Below, piece after piece: positions 43,834 through 54,862 of a DNA stretch of 64,000 nt. Origin of the DNA: Panagrolaimus kolymaensis (taxonomy: Eukaryota > Nematoda > Chromadorea > Rhabditida > Panagrolaimidae); NCBI GenBank assembly GCA_028622995.1, contig JAJQJQ010000010.1, forward strand, positions 1,860,001 through 1,924,000. The letters are read 5' to 3'. Numbering within the stretch: position 1 is the stretch's first letter; each line of letters starts with the position of its first letter. Made by a program: the position numbers and the translations under genes. The notes beneath the pieces are model-generated. The model ran no database searches and had not been told where the DNA came from. It saw only the letters and a program-made list of their open reading frames with translations.

Positions 43834-45699
43834 TTTGTAGTTAATTATTGCAATTATGTATGCATTATAATTATGTTCTTTCACCTTTTTTGTTTAATGA
43901 AAGAAAAGGTCAAATGATAATATTAACATTTTTTTATCTTCTTTGGTCTTTCTTTTTTATTATTGCTTGAAATCAATATATTTGACACAGGTGCAAAAAA
44001 ATGCTATCAAAAACTTTTTCTTCTTCCTCTTCTTTTTTTATTGAATGCAATTTTTTTTTCAAAGGAAAATCATCCGTTTTTTTTGCTGTTGTTGGAAGTA
44101 GAAAAAAAAGTTAAAAGGCAAATTACTTTTTTGACGTTTTTATTTTATTTTTTGCAAATTAACACAAAAAACTAAAATTAAGCAAACCATCACACATTAA
44201 ATGAAGCAATAAAAAGGAGCTTAAACGTTGATGCCATCATTTTTTTTATTTCCTAAATAATTATTATGCTATTAGCTTCCGACAAAAAAAAACTAAACAA
44301 AGAAAAAGCATGCTTTATTATTTTTTTTATGCGAAAAGGAAGAAGTTTTTTCGATGGGTAATTCGAGCAATCAAGGTGACGTATTTTTTTATTTATTTTT
44401 GCCAAGCAGATGGGAAATAAAAAGTAAAAAAATTGACTTTTATCTTCATTTTTTTAATATTCGTTTAAAAACACACAAATCCTAAAACTTTTTTTAAAAC
44501 ATACAACATGTCTATATTTTTTTGCTAACTTATTTTTTTTAAATATACATATATCTATCTGGTTGTTGTTTTTCTAACAAAGTTTTTGTGTGAGGAGGAT
44601 GTCTTAGACATGGAGCGTCATGTATCTATTCCTTTATATTTTTTTTGGAGGCGGCTGGCTTGCATATTTCGGATGGATGCCATTTTTGGTATTTTGAGCT
44701 AAAAGCTTGGTAGTCTAATGCAAGAAAGAAAAAAGAAAGAAGTGTTTGGGGAAAAGAAGATGAAGAAAAAGTGAGGAAAAGCTGGTCAAAGCTAGCAGCA
44801 GCTATTGTTTTGAGCATCCTTTTTTTGACTTTCTGGTAGTGGAACGACAAACTTGGCACCAGCGATGTATGATGCTATTTTCGTGATACCCGCTTTAAAA
44901 AGAAGAAAGAATGGGGCGGTCGTTATTTTGCGCCAAATCTCTTTTTGTTGCAATGGCTTCAATGATGAACTTCACTCCAAAATCATGTTTGGATGTTTAA
45001 AAATCAAACAAATACCGAGTTCAAGAATTTACTCATGTTTTTTTTGTTGTTGTAAGGTTGCTTCTTAAAGGATAAATTTTTGGTTTGTCTTTTAATTCCA
45101 TTTTTTACTTTGCTTTAGTTACATTTGATTATGTTTGCATTTTTGGGATGAAAGCAATGCCACTAAAAAAAACTTTATAAAACTTTTTTTTTGAAAAGAA
45201 CATTCATCAAAGTCATCTTTTCCAAGAAAAAATGTTGTAACACATGTCCTTTTTTTAAATGCGCAAAAAAGAGGATGTCTTCTAACTTAGTAGGGATTAA
45301 TCACAATCAAATATGACTGTGTCTTTGTCGCGTCGTGAACTTCATCAATTTCTCTTGGGAATTATATTTTAGTTGGAAGCCACTTAACCCAAAAACAAGC
45401 AAACATTTCTGACTTTTAAAGAAAAAAGCCCCCACAAAAATAAAATATGACGGAACGGCTTTTAGTTGAGTTTTTATCAATTTGATGTCTTCTTTATTTA
45501 GCCTCATTTATTTTTCCCCAAAAAACCACAAAAAAAATCCCTCGAGTATTATCTTTACGCGTTGTCAGTTTGGATTTAAAAAATGTCTATAGTTTGTCTG
45601 GGTTTAAGGTTATTTGATGGTTCACGAAAAATCCATGGTCATCGTGCACAAGAAATTTGCTTTAAAAAATCTATGGTTTAAAAAAGTCTTTCAATAAAA
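43834..45699. other. Intergenic between divergent genes, no gene seen
   Basis: 1.87 kb between PYROXD2 (-) and the arrestin-domain gene (+). A mixed-composition segment at about 44580-45060 is less AT-rich than its surroundings and could be regulatory or a decayed gene, but its frames on either strand have no joining exons. Nothing else is recognisable. Confidence 0.4.
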
Positions 45700-46873
45700 A
45701 TGCGAATAAATCATTTTGATCTAATATTGGGAAAGGAAGCGGGTATACCATATTTAGCAGGTGAAGAAATTATTGGTAAAATAGAAATTCATGTTCAAGA
45801 AAAAACAAGAATTGCAAGATTAACTGCGAGATTGATAGGTCAGGCACATACTTCATGGAGAAATAAAGCGAGTGATATTATGTATGAAAGCAAAGAATTA
45901 ATTATGGATGATTATGTGGATTTAACAAAGTAAGTCAAATAAGAAAGTCGGCATTAATTTGGTTAATGGCTTACATATTTTAGTGACTTGGCTTTGCATT
46001 GCACTGAAGCTTTGGAAATATCTGAAGGAAAACATAGAATGGAATTTAAAATGAAGGTTAAGCTTTGTACTTTTAAAATATTATTTTAATAATAAATTTA
46101 TCTAAAATTGCAGATACCGTATGACGTTGTTTCAAGTATAGAAAAAGATAATCACGGGTCAGTTCAATATACATGTTCAGCTATTCTTGATATTCCTGAA
46201 GATGGTGAAAGCGAGATTGTTTCCGGTATGTTTTTTCTAAAACAATTTCCTTCAAAATTATTTTCACAAATATTTAGAAAAAGAAGTTTTGATTTATTCC
46301 CTCCTAAATCTCGATGCTCCACATTTTCGACAATCTGTTCGAGCTCATGACCAAGTAAATATTATTGGTTGCTTGTGTCGAAGGCCAAAAGGATGGATAA
46401 GCGCCGAACTAATTATTGGAGAATTAGGTTTAATGCCGGGTGAAACTGTGAAAATTTCGTTAATAATAGAAAATACAGCTAAAAAACGTAAATCTAAAAA
46501 ACATCACAAAGCTCATGAATGCGCGTTATTATCTCTTTGCCAGCAATTGGATTTTCGAGCTCAAAATCGTTATAATTCGCAGTTGTATGATGAAAAGTTT
46601 TTAACTATTGCTGTGGAATCTGAAGTAAGAACTATCGCAAATTAAAATTTATTTATTGAAATAATTTAGGGAACATGCAAAGCAAATGATCATAAAGGCC
46701 CTGAAACAAAACTAATAATATTTAAAATCCCAGAAAATTTGCCTCCAACTTCCACCAAGGCTAATGGATTAATAACATGTAGTTATTTTTTTAAACTTGA
46801 TATGGAACATTTTGATCTTGTTGTGCCAGTTGTTATCGGTTCTGCAAAAACTGCAGAGCCTGTTTTATTATAA
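45700..46873 (+). CDS. Arrestin-domain-containing protein (alpha-arrestin type)
   Basis: Five exons (45700-45929, 45984-46056, 46114-46225, 46278-46624, 46670-46873) encode 321 residues. The N-terminal arrestin fold reads GKEAGIPYLAGEEIIGKIEI, then RLTARLIGQAHTSW and YDVVSSIEKDNHGSVQYTCS; the C-terminal arrestin domain has ELIIGELGLMPGETVKISLI and KANGLITCSYFFKLDMEHFD. This is the two-domain beta-sandwich of the large nematode arrestin-domain (arrd) family, related to mammalian ARRDC and TXNIP. Such proteins are adaptors for cargo ubiquitination and endocytosis. No PPxY motif is seen at the C-terminus, so coupling to a Nedd4-type ligase is not supported. An HKxKKR-like basic patch (AKKRKSKKHHKAHE) interrupts the second domain. 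Confidence 0.88.
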
Positions 46874-47055
46874 TTAGTAAACCATATAAAAATTTTAAAT
46901 AAAATAATAGATTCATTAAAATAAATTATGTATAAATTAAACATATTTTATTAATTCATTATTTCATTCTTAACACGATTATAAAAAAGTGCGCAAATTT
47001 TTTTACATAAAAAAATACTTTCTTCGCTGTTTTTTTAAAATTATATTTATTTACA
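46874..47055. other. 182-bp spacer between same-strand genes
   Basis: AT-rich. AATAAA (46905-46910) ends the arrestin gene, and T-runs precede the next ATG. The spacing is at the long end of nematode operon gaps, so a two-gene operon with SL2-type trans-splicing is possible but not shown; no clean TTTCAG acceptor sits directly before the ATG. Confidence 0.4.
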
Positions 47056-48569
47056 ATGAGTGACGATAAAATCATTAATTATCCTTTATTTTCAATGTTA
47101 GATAAAGAATTAAATAAACAAGGAGATGTATATTATTTTAAAGATTTTGATAAAAAGCGATATCGGTTTAATATAACAAAATATTACAAATTAATCAAGG
47201 TAAATATTAATTCATTAATTTTTCCAAAATAATTTTGATTTTTAAGCTTTATGGAACAAAAATGGATCTTTCCAAACATTTGGTTATGCAGAAGAAGATA
47301 ACTTCATGTTTTCCAGAAAATATGCTTGAGACAATAAAAAATGATATATTCTTATGTTCCTCACCTGATAGTTTTTCTCTGGCAGCTTTAAGCTCTGATT
47401 CAAAAGGTTTCAGTGTTTATAGTGTTTTTCCATCGTTTAAAATGGTATGAATAATGTTTTTTTATCCGTTGTATTCCAACAAATATTGCAGATATTCAAA
47501 GAAGAATTTCGTGAATGTGCAAGTCTTATCGATGTAGCACTTTCTGAAAGTAATGAAATGTTAGCCTTTGCAATCCCTCAATTCCTCCAAGTTACCGTGA
47601 ATATTGTATCTTTCAAACATAATTTTAAATTATCTATAGTGGAAACATCTTTTTCTCGAACAAAAAGGTATTATTTCGAAGCTAAAGCTTCGCTAAACTT
47701 TATTTTTAGAGTCAATATTTCCCTCGATGATGAAACTGTAGTTTATTACGCTGAAGAAAAATTTCCAATATTTATTCGTTTCTTTTCTGAAGAACCTGAC
47801 GATGCTCTTTTGTATATGCGTGAAAGGGTTTATAGGATCACGAGCGAAGAAATAGATGAGGATGAGAATATCAGAGATGAACGAATACTATATTCCACAT
47901 CTTTGGAAGGTAATGAAAAATCTATTGTGAGACATTATCAAGGCAAAGAAACGGCTAAAGATGATTTGTTTTTTGTTTATTTTTCACCACCATTCGAAAA
48001 TATTATTCAAAAAGTATTGAAAAAGAGATACATTGGTGCTGGTAAATTTGTTCAAAGAGTGACAGTCTTTGATCATTTTGTAAGTTTTTGATAAATTTTT
48101 TTTGTAGGAGATAGGAACGATTTAAGGTTGAAGTACTGGGCCATGACAAATATGGAATAACCTCTGGAATTCATTGCCTTTTTAACGCTCAACAATATCC
48201 AAATTGCTATTATACAATGATAAGAATATGGATGCCTTCCACATCCCAAAATCCATCAAATTATAAAACACGAGTGGGTGAACTAATAGGAGTTAAACCT
48301 ACAACTACAATCAAAAAGTTTGTCCCAGAATTTCTAGTGTTTAACGTAATTTTTTTCTCTTTAGCATTTTACAAAATAAACCTGAATTTGGATTAAGTAA
48401 ATATCGTACAGCTCCATTTTCAACTTACAAACATTTTTCCACGAATTGCATTGAATCCATAAATTCCATTGAACCTCAAAATGGTGGAATTGAATATATT
48501 CTTGATGATCCAAATCCTGCTGAAATAGCTAAACTTCCTTCCATTGATTTCAAATCAAGGTTTATGTAA
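47056..48569 (+). CDS. Unrecognised conserved-looking protein, possibly beta-propeller-like
   Basis: Six exons (47056-47199, 47247-47444, 47492-47667, 47710-48079, 48127-48317, 48365-48569) join without frame conflict into 427 residues, which argues strongly for a real gene. The protein is soluble, without a signal peptide or membrane segment. It has repeated short beta-type stretches with aspartate- and serine-containing turns, such as SFSLAALSSDSKGFSVYSVF, EMLAFAIPQFLQVTVNIVSF and YGITSGIHCLFNAQQYPNCY. An acidic stretch SEEIDEDENIRDERI lies in the middle. Such spacing can occur in WD-type propellers, and a DCAF-like protein is conceivable, but no WD signature is visible and I do not assign a family. 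It follows the arrestin gene by 182 bp on the same strand. Confidence 0.72.
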
Positions 48570-49019
48570 TGTGCATATTTTGTTAGTCATATCTGTATTA
48601 CTCAAATTGTATTTTCTTCTTGATCTTTTCAAAGATTAGAAAAACAACCTTTATCGTCTTACTCATAAATTGACGCATCTCATTTTCTCTGCCAATAAAA
48701 AAGCCTTTATTTTTTTTTGATACAATAAATTTTCGTTTTTGCTTCAATAAAACGCATTTCTTGCCTTTTAATTCTCAAACTCTCGATTAATTACTTTTTT
48801 CCGAGTTTATATATTTTATTTGGTTGTAAATACATAAATAAAAAACAAAAAATTGAATATAAACAAATCTGTTACAAAAAAGTCTCACAAAGAAATTAAA
48901 ATCTCGAGGTTTACAATCTTTTCAATCCGCTTTGTTGATATTAATGAATTTTTCGTAATCTTCGGGGTGTTTAACTTATTCAGATTTATTATTTTTATTT
49001 TTTTGTAAAATTTGCAGTT
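48570..49019. other. Intergenic spacer
   Basis: 450 bp of AT-rich DNA holding the 3' end of the unrecognised gene (AATAAA signals near 48724 and 48747) and the promoter of the Spinster gene. TTTTGTAAAATTTGCAG ends two bases before the Spinster ATG and looks like a trans-splice acceptor. Confidence 0.5.
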
Positions 49020-50924
49020 ATGGATTATTCCATTTCGGAAGAAGATGAACCTCCACGATGGCAACGGATAAGAGGTTTTTATAGTTTTATAAATCAGAAA
49101 TTAACTAAAAGTGGAAAACTTTTCAGAATATATGTTAGTAAAATTTAATATGGATCAACCAGCAAAGCGAGCAGTTTGGATATTATTTTTAGCTAATTTG
49201 CTCAATTACATGGATAGATTTACTGTTGCAGGTATTTTAACGCATATAACTAAAGAATTTAATTTAAATTCTGCTCAAACTGGATTGCTTCAAGTAAATT
49301 TACGCTTTTCAAAAACTTCACTATCAATTTTTTTTATATTATAGACTGTTTTTATTATTGCATATATGATTGCTGCACCGATATTTGGTTATTTGGGTGA
49401 TCGATATAGTCGAAAGCTTATTATGACTGGTGGAATTATTGTTTGGTCGATTTCGGTTTTACTTTGCACTTTTGTACCTGCAAGTTTGCCAGGACTTTTC
49501 TTTTTCTTCCGTGCCATTGTTGGAGTTGGTGAAGCTTCATATGCTGTTATTGCGCCTTCATTAATTGCCGATATGTTTACGGATACTCATCGATCAAGAA
49601 TGCTTATGTTCTTTTATATTGCAACTCCTTTTGGAAGGTAATCAGGAGATTTTAAAATTTAGAATTTATTTATTCATTCATTTTCAGCGGCCTTGGATAC
49701 AGTATTGGATCAGAAATCACTCTCCTTACTGGATCATGGAGATGGGGGCTTCGAGTTACTCCAATTTTGGGATTATTTGTTTTATTTTTAATTATCAAAT
49801 TTTTGGAAGAACCTACTCGAGGACAAGTTGAGCTTGCTTATTTCGAAAAAACTTCACTCAAACAAGATTTGATTTATCTTTCTCAAATGTTTGTTATATC
49901 TTTCGTTATTTTAAAGCCACAATTTTAAATATTTTAGTAAAACATTTTGGTTATGCACCGCGGGATTTACATCTGCAGTTTTTGTTATTGGAGCATTAAG
50001 TTGGTGGACACCTACAATGGCTGAATATGCTTATGGAGCGACGCATGGTGGAATAATTCCCGAATTCGCTAAAGCTAATATTTCATTTGTTTTTGGGATT
50101 ATTACTTGCGCCGCAGGACTTATTGGTGTTATAATAGGTTCATCCATTTCAAAAGCATGCCGAAACCAAGTTGGAAATGCTGAACCTTACGTTAAAGCCG
50201 ATCCAATTATTTGTGCCACTGGTTCGCTTTTGGCTACACCACTGATGTTTTTAGTTTTGGTATTTATGGTTTTAAGAATGGATGTTGGATGGATTTTAAT
50301 TTTTATTGCAGTTACTTGTATTTGTGTTAATTGGGCAGTGAATGCTGATATTATTATGGTATGTCCCCGATTTGAATTTTTTTTTTTTGAAATGTAATAA
50401 ATTTTAGTATACTGTAATGCCACCTCGTCGAGCTTTAGCCACAGCTATTCAAACCCTCGTTTCCCATTTATTTGGAGATGCATTTTCACCATATCTTGTT
50501 GGTTTGATTGCTGATGGCGTTCGTGGTGGTAGTGGTGGTATCCTTCCCGATGCTTTGCAAAAATACACAGCTCTTGAATATGCCCTTTTTATTCCAAACT
50601 TCTTTTTGATTATCAGTGGCGCATGTTATTTACTTGCAAGCTTTTTTGTTACCGAAGATGCAGAAAGGTGCCATCTTGAAATTCATCGTAAGTAGAACTA
50701 ATTTAATTTTGTGATCTATCTTAATTTTTTTAGGTGGCCGACATCGTCGAACAGAAGTATTAGCAGAAGATGAATCAATTTATCCTGATATTCTGGAAGC
50801 TTCTCCATCACAAAACGCTGAAATCAATGCACCTATTGATATTCATTACCAACCCGAACCTTCTACTGTAATCATAGCTTCTGATCCAATTGACATTAAT
50901 GATCGAAACCCTCTCATTAGATAA
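49020..50924 (+). CDS. Spinster-like MFS transporter (SPNS family)
   Basis: Seven exons (49020-49074, 49127-49293, 49345-49637, 49688-49888, 49938-50358, 50408-50687, 50734-50924) encode 535 residues with about 12 helices. Family landmarks are ANLLNYMDRFTVAGILTHIT in helix 1, PIFGYLGDRYSRKLIMTGG (the MFS A-motif G-x-L-x-D-R-x-x-R/K), FFRAIVGVGEASYAVIAPSL, ALSWWTPTMAEYAY, and MPPRRALATAIQTLVSHLFG with GDAFSPYLVG. The tail ends DRNPLIR. Spinster proteins export lysophospholipids or sphingosine-1-phosphate from lysosomes or the cell surface; C. elegans spin proteins are lysosomal and support autophagic lysosome reformation. Substrate is not predictable here. The ATG follows a strong TTTGCAG, suggesting spliced-leader addition two bases upstream. 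Confidence 0.93.
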
Positions 50925-51460
50925 AAACTACCTAACATCAAAAAATTTAATAAAAGTTAATCATTCAAAGCGGGTTTTGAATGGATGAGTTGACATATTA
51001 ATAGTTATTCTGTAAAACTTGTAAAAAAAATTTTCTTGTATGATTTAAAACTAAAAGTGTAAATAAAACTTGACATTGAAACTGACAGAGCAGAAAGAAA
51101 GAAAGAAAATATTTGCATACAAAATATGTATCGCTTCAGTGTGTTTCAAACGACCGCAACTAATAGCAGGCTATTAGCGTGGTTGGGCAGCGAGGGTCTC
51201 CGTGATGATTTTTTTCTTCTTCTTGCGTACAGCAACAGAAAAAAAATGTATTGCCACGTTGTGCACAATAAAGGTGTGTGCGCAGAAAACGAGAAAAGTG
51301 AGCGATATGGTGTTGTTGGTGCACATCAATGCGTGCGTGAGACTTACATCAAATAGAGAAAAAAAAGGAAAGAAAAAAAAGTTTTTTAGTTTCTGATTAA
51401 TTTTTTTTTCTTTCTATAGTAAACGTTTTATTGTTGTGATAGCTTTTGGTGATTACAAAA
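50925..51460. other. Intergenic, no gene seen
   Basis: 536 bp between the Spinster stop and the AP-1 mu start. A segment around 51120-51360 is GC-richer and codes openly in two plus frames, but with no protein similarity I recognise; it is probably the AP-1 mu promoter or leader region. Confidence 0.45.
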
Positions 51461-52981
51461 ATGTCGTGTTCGGCAATATTTATATTGGATTTAAAAGGAA
51501 ATGTAAGTTATTTTAATCTCAGTTATAAAAAAATTTGATAAAACTCTCAAAATTTTAGGTTATTATGTCGAGAAATTATCGAGGCGACGTTGAATTATCA
51601 CAAATAGAAAAGTTTATGCCATTGTTAGTTGAAAGGGAGGATGAAGGCAAAGATTCTCCGATATTACAAAATGGAAACACGAGTTATATTTATATCAAAC
51701 ATATGAATATTTTTTGTAATTGATTTGAATATTTTTGCTATATTAAAATTTTATTTTTAGTGGTTTCATTATCAAAGAAAAATGTTAATGCCGCTTTGAT
51801 GCTTTCATTTTTATATAAATGTGTTGAAGTATTTTCAAGTTATTTTAAAGATTTGGAGGAAGAATCAGTTCGAGATAATTTTGTTGTAATATATGAATTA
51901 CTCGATGAAATGATGGATTTTGGATATCCACAAACTACAGAACCAAAAATTTTGCAAGAGTAAGAAATTTATTTAGAATCTGTGAATTATAAAAAATATT
52001 ATAGGTACATCACCCAAGAAACTCACCAACTTGAAATTGCCCCTCGACCTCCTATGGCTGTAACAAATGCAGTTTCATGGCGATCTGAAGGAATAAAATA
52101 TCGCAAAAATGAAGTATTTTTGGATGTTATTGAATCGGTTAATATTTTGGTAAATTTTTGAAATAAAGTTAAATCCTTGACCTTTGCTTTCTATTTTTAG
52201 GCAAATGCAAATGGCACAGTTTTACGAAGTGAAATAGTTGGTTCTATTCGAATGAGGGTTATTCTCTCAGGGATGCCTGAGCTGCGTTTAGGGTTAAATG
52301 ATAAAGTTTTATTTCAAAGCGTTGGCCGAACTCGAGGGAAAGCAGTGGAACTTGAAGATGTTAAATTTCATCAATGTGTTCGATTATCTCGATTTGAAAG
52401 TGAACGAACCATTTCTTTTATTCCACCCGATGGAGAATTTGAATTAATGAGTTATCGATTATCTGCTACGATAAAGCCATTGATTTGGGTTGAAGTCTCA
52501 GTGGAAACTCATCCACATTCGAGAGTGGAATATGTTGTTAAAGCTAAATCACAATTTAAACGCCAATCCATTGCCAATCATGTTGAAGTAATTATTCCAG
52601 TCCCCAGTGATGCAGATTCACCCAAATTTAAAACATCCGTTGGCACTGTTAGATATGCGCCTGAAAATCGAGCTTTTATTTGGACTATTCGAAGTTTCCC
52701 AGGTATATCGTTTCTCTCCTTTTTTAAATGTGCCATATTTCATGAGAATATCTCTTTTAGGTGGCCGTGAATATTTAATGCGAGCTCACTTTAGTTTGTC
52801 TTCAATAGTTTCCGAAGAAAGCGAAGCCAAAATTCCTGTTAGTGTTCGATTTGAAATTCCTTATTTCACAACATCAGGTTTACAAGTACGATATTTAAAA
52901 ATTATTGAAAAGTCCGGATATCAAGCTTTACCATGGGTTCGATATGTAACTCAAAATGGTGATTATCAAATTCGAATGTAG
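51461..52981 (+). CDS. unc-101: AP-1 clathrin adaptor medium chain (mu1)
   Basis: Six exons (51461-51502, 51559-51715, 51761-51959, 52005-52149, 52201-52702, 52761-52981) encode 421 residues, the same size as C. elegans UNC-101 (422). The longin-like N-domain starts [20 protein letters not shown] and includes [20 protein letters not shown]. The linker carries [20 protein letters not shown]. The mu homology domain has [40 protein letters not shown] and the C-terminus [20 protein letters not shown]. Mu1 recognises YxxPhi cargo signals in clathrin vesicles at the trans-Golgi network and endosomes; in worms it is needed for ciliary and dendritic sorting. Nematodes have two mu1 genes, unc-101 and apm-1, and this choice is tentative. 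Confidence 0.94.
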
Positions 52982-54862
52982 TAGATAAAAAATTTTAAAT
53001 TAATAAAAAAATTTATCGTTAACGTTGATATTATTAATATTCAAAAGTTATAATTTATTGTTATTGGCAACTTCACTTTCAGCCCTTTCTCTAGTTTTTT
53101 TTTGTTTTCATTTGTGTAATTTAAAAATGCTAAATTAAATATTCATCAGTGCCTTAATATTATTTTCATTTTTATGCAATTTAATTTTTTTGTGCATAAA
53201 AAAGAATTATTAAAATAGATATATTTTTTGTTGTAAAATTATTTGCTTTTAATCTTTTTTTATTTTGTTTTTTTTTTGCTTAAATAAATAAAACAAATAA
53301 ATAGTTTCCGGAATTAATAATACCGGTTTTATCAAAGCTTTTCCTTTTTTTCTATTTGACATCTGTCTTTAAAGCTTTTTTTTAATCGTTGCGATCAATA
53401 CTCTCGATTTTACTTTATTTTTTATTTGCAACCAAGAAAAAAAGTGAAACATAAAAACTTTTGCGATAAAACAACAACTCGATGTGGTGTTTCCCTTTTC
53501 CCAATTTAAAAAAAGGAGGAAAATGAGTGAGTCTTTCTCCGTTCGTTTATAAAGTTCGCGACAAGACCAAATAAACAATAAATAAAATTTTATTTTGGTT
53601 GCGCGATGATCGAAGGAATGTGCAACGAAGGAGATGAAGGTAAAAAAATCTTTTCGGCGCATTGAATCATAAAAAAAATATGGCGTTTTTCGGTTAATAA
53701 TAATAATGTTATCTTGATTGGGACATATCTATCTATTTATCGTTATTATAATAGGAACGCGAAAAGGTTTTTTGTTTCGAATAAAATAATAATAGTCTTT
53801 TTCATTGTAACATAAAAAATATTTTTTATATACGTTTTTTTACTTTCATCGTTCGCTTCGCACTCAAAGTTTCCTCATTTTTGGACGCTCATTTCTCTCT
53901 TTTTTCAATATATCTATTTAATTGGTTCCGCAACACAAATTTTTCGTTATTTCTTCTTCCATAAATTGTAGAACCACAAAAATAGTCGAAAACAAAGGTT
54001 TAAAAAAAAGTTTTGTTTTGGTTTAGCGTTATTTTTTTATTGAACATTTTGAAAAAGAATGAAAGAAACCGAAAGCTTTTTAACCATCAGCAGCAATCTG
54101 ATACACGCTATTGTTTCACGTAAAAAAACATGGCTAAAAAAGGAGAGAAACAGCAACGACATTCTCACTCACTTGCTCACATTGAGGCCAGAGTTTCTTT
54201 TTTTATTTTCTTATGAGCGCCGGAAATTTGCCTTTAGTAAGCTTCTTGCAGTCGACGCGCGTCCATTGCCTCCGGTTAAAAAAATAAACTAAAACACTAT
54301 GGCTCGGTAACTGACGTCTCCTCCTCATCGAGCAAGCAACCAAGCGACCTTCCTTCTTCCATCTTTAAAAACAAATGCAGCAATTTTTCTTTTTTAAAAT
54401 TTTATTTTTAAAACTCTATTTTTCTCCATTTTTTTGAGCGTTCACTTTCCACTATTCCCTCTTCTTTTTGTCTGGTCACTGATACTTTTTTTTTGCAATA
54501 CATATTTTTTAAAAGTGACATCCTGGTTGTTGTTTGCGTGGATGCATAAAAGCCCGTCACATTGGAACGAACGGCATCTCCTTCTTTTTATTTGAACGCC
54601 ACTTTGGGGAAATGTGTTCGTAAAAAATGACTGCCTACTGGTTTTTTCTTCAAAGCAATCCTCAAGCTTTTTATTTTAACTCTGGAAGTCTCAGAAATTT
54701 ATAAATTGAAACATTCGTGTTTTTGATTAAAAAATGCTTTTATTTTTATTGCTGCTTGTAAAATTAATGAATAAAAAAACTTAATTTTTCTTACTTTTTT
54801 TCAGTGAAAGACGGGTTATATAATATTGGTATTTTCTTCTTATTGTTATTGTATGAAAAATT
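52982..54862. other. Long upstream region of the SEL-5-type kinase gene
   Basis: 1.9 kb with no coding exon. A relatively GC-rich segment at about 54040-54360 includes TGACGTCTCC at about 54313, a CRE-like half-palindrome. CTTACTTTTTTTCAG ends at 54804, 59 bp before the ATG, and looks like a splice acceptor either for a 5' untranslated exon or for trans-splicing. Other open frames in this stretch are not supported. Confidence 0.45.

Noticed and set aside
44580..45070. Less AT-rich segment with open frames on both strands, considered as a decayed gene
   Set aside because: No recognisable protein, no consistent splice sites; kept only as an intergenic note.
51126..51396. Two overlapping plus frames before AP-1 mu, considered as a small secreted peptide gene
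   Set aside because: No signal peptide, no stop-to-start context linking to the next gene, no homology; more likely leader or promoter sequence.
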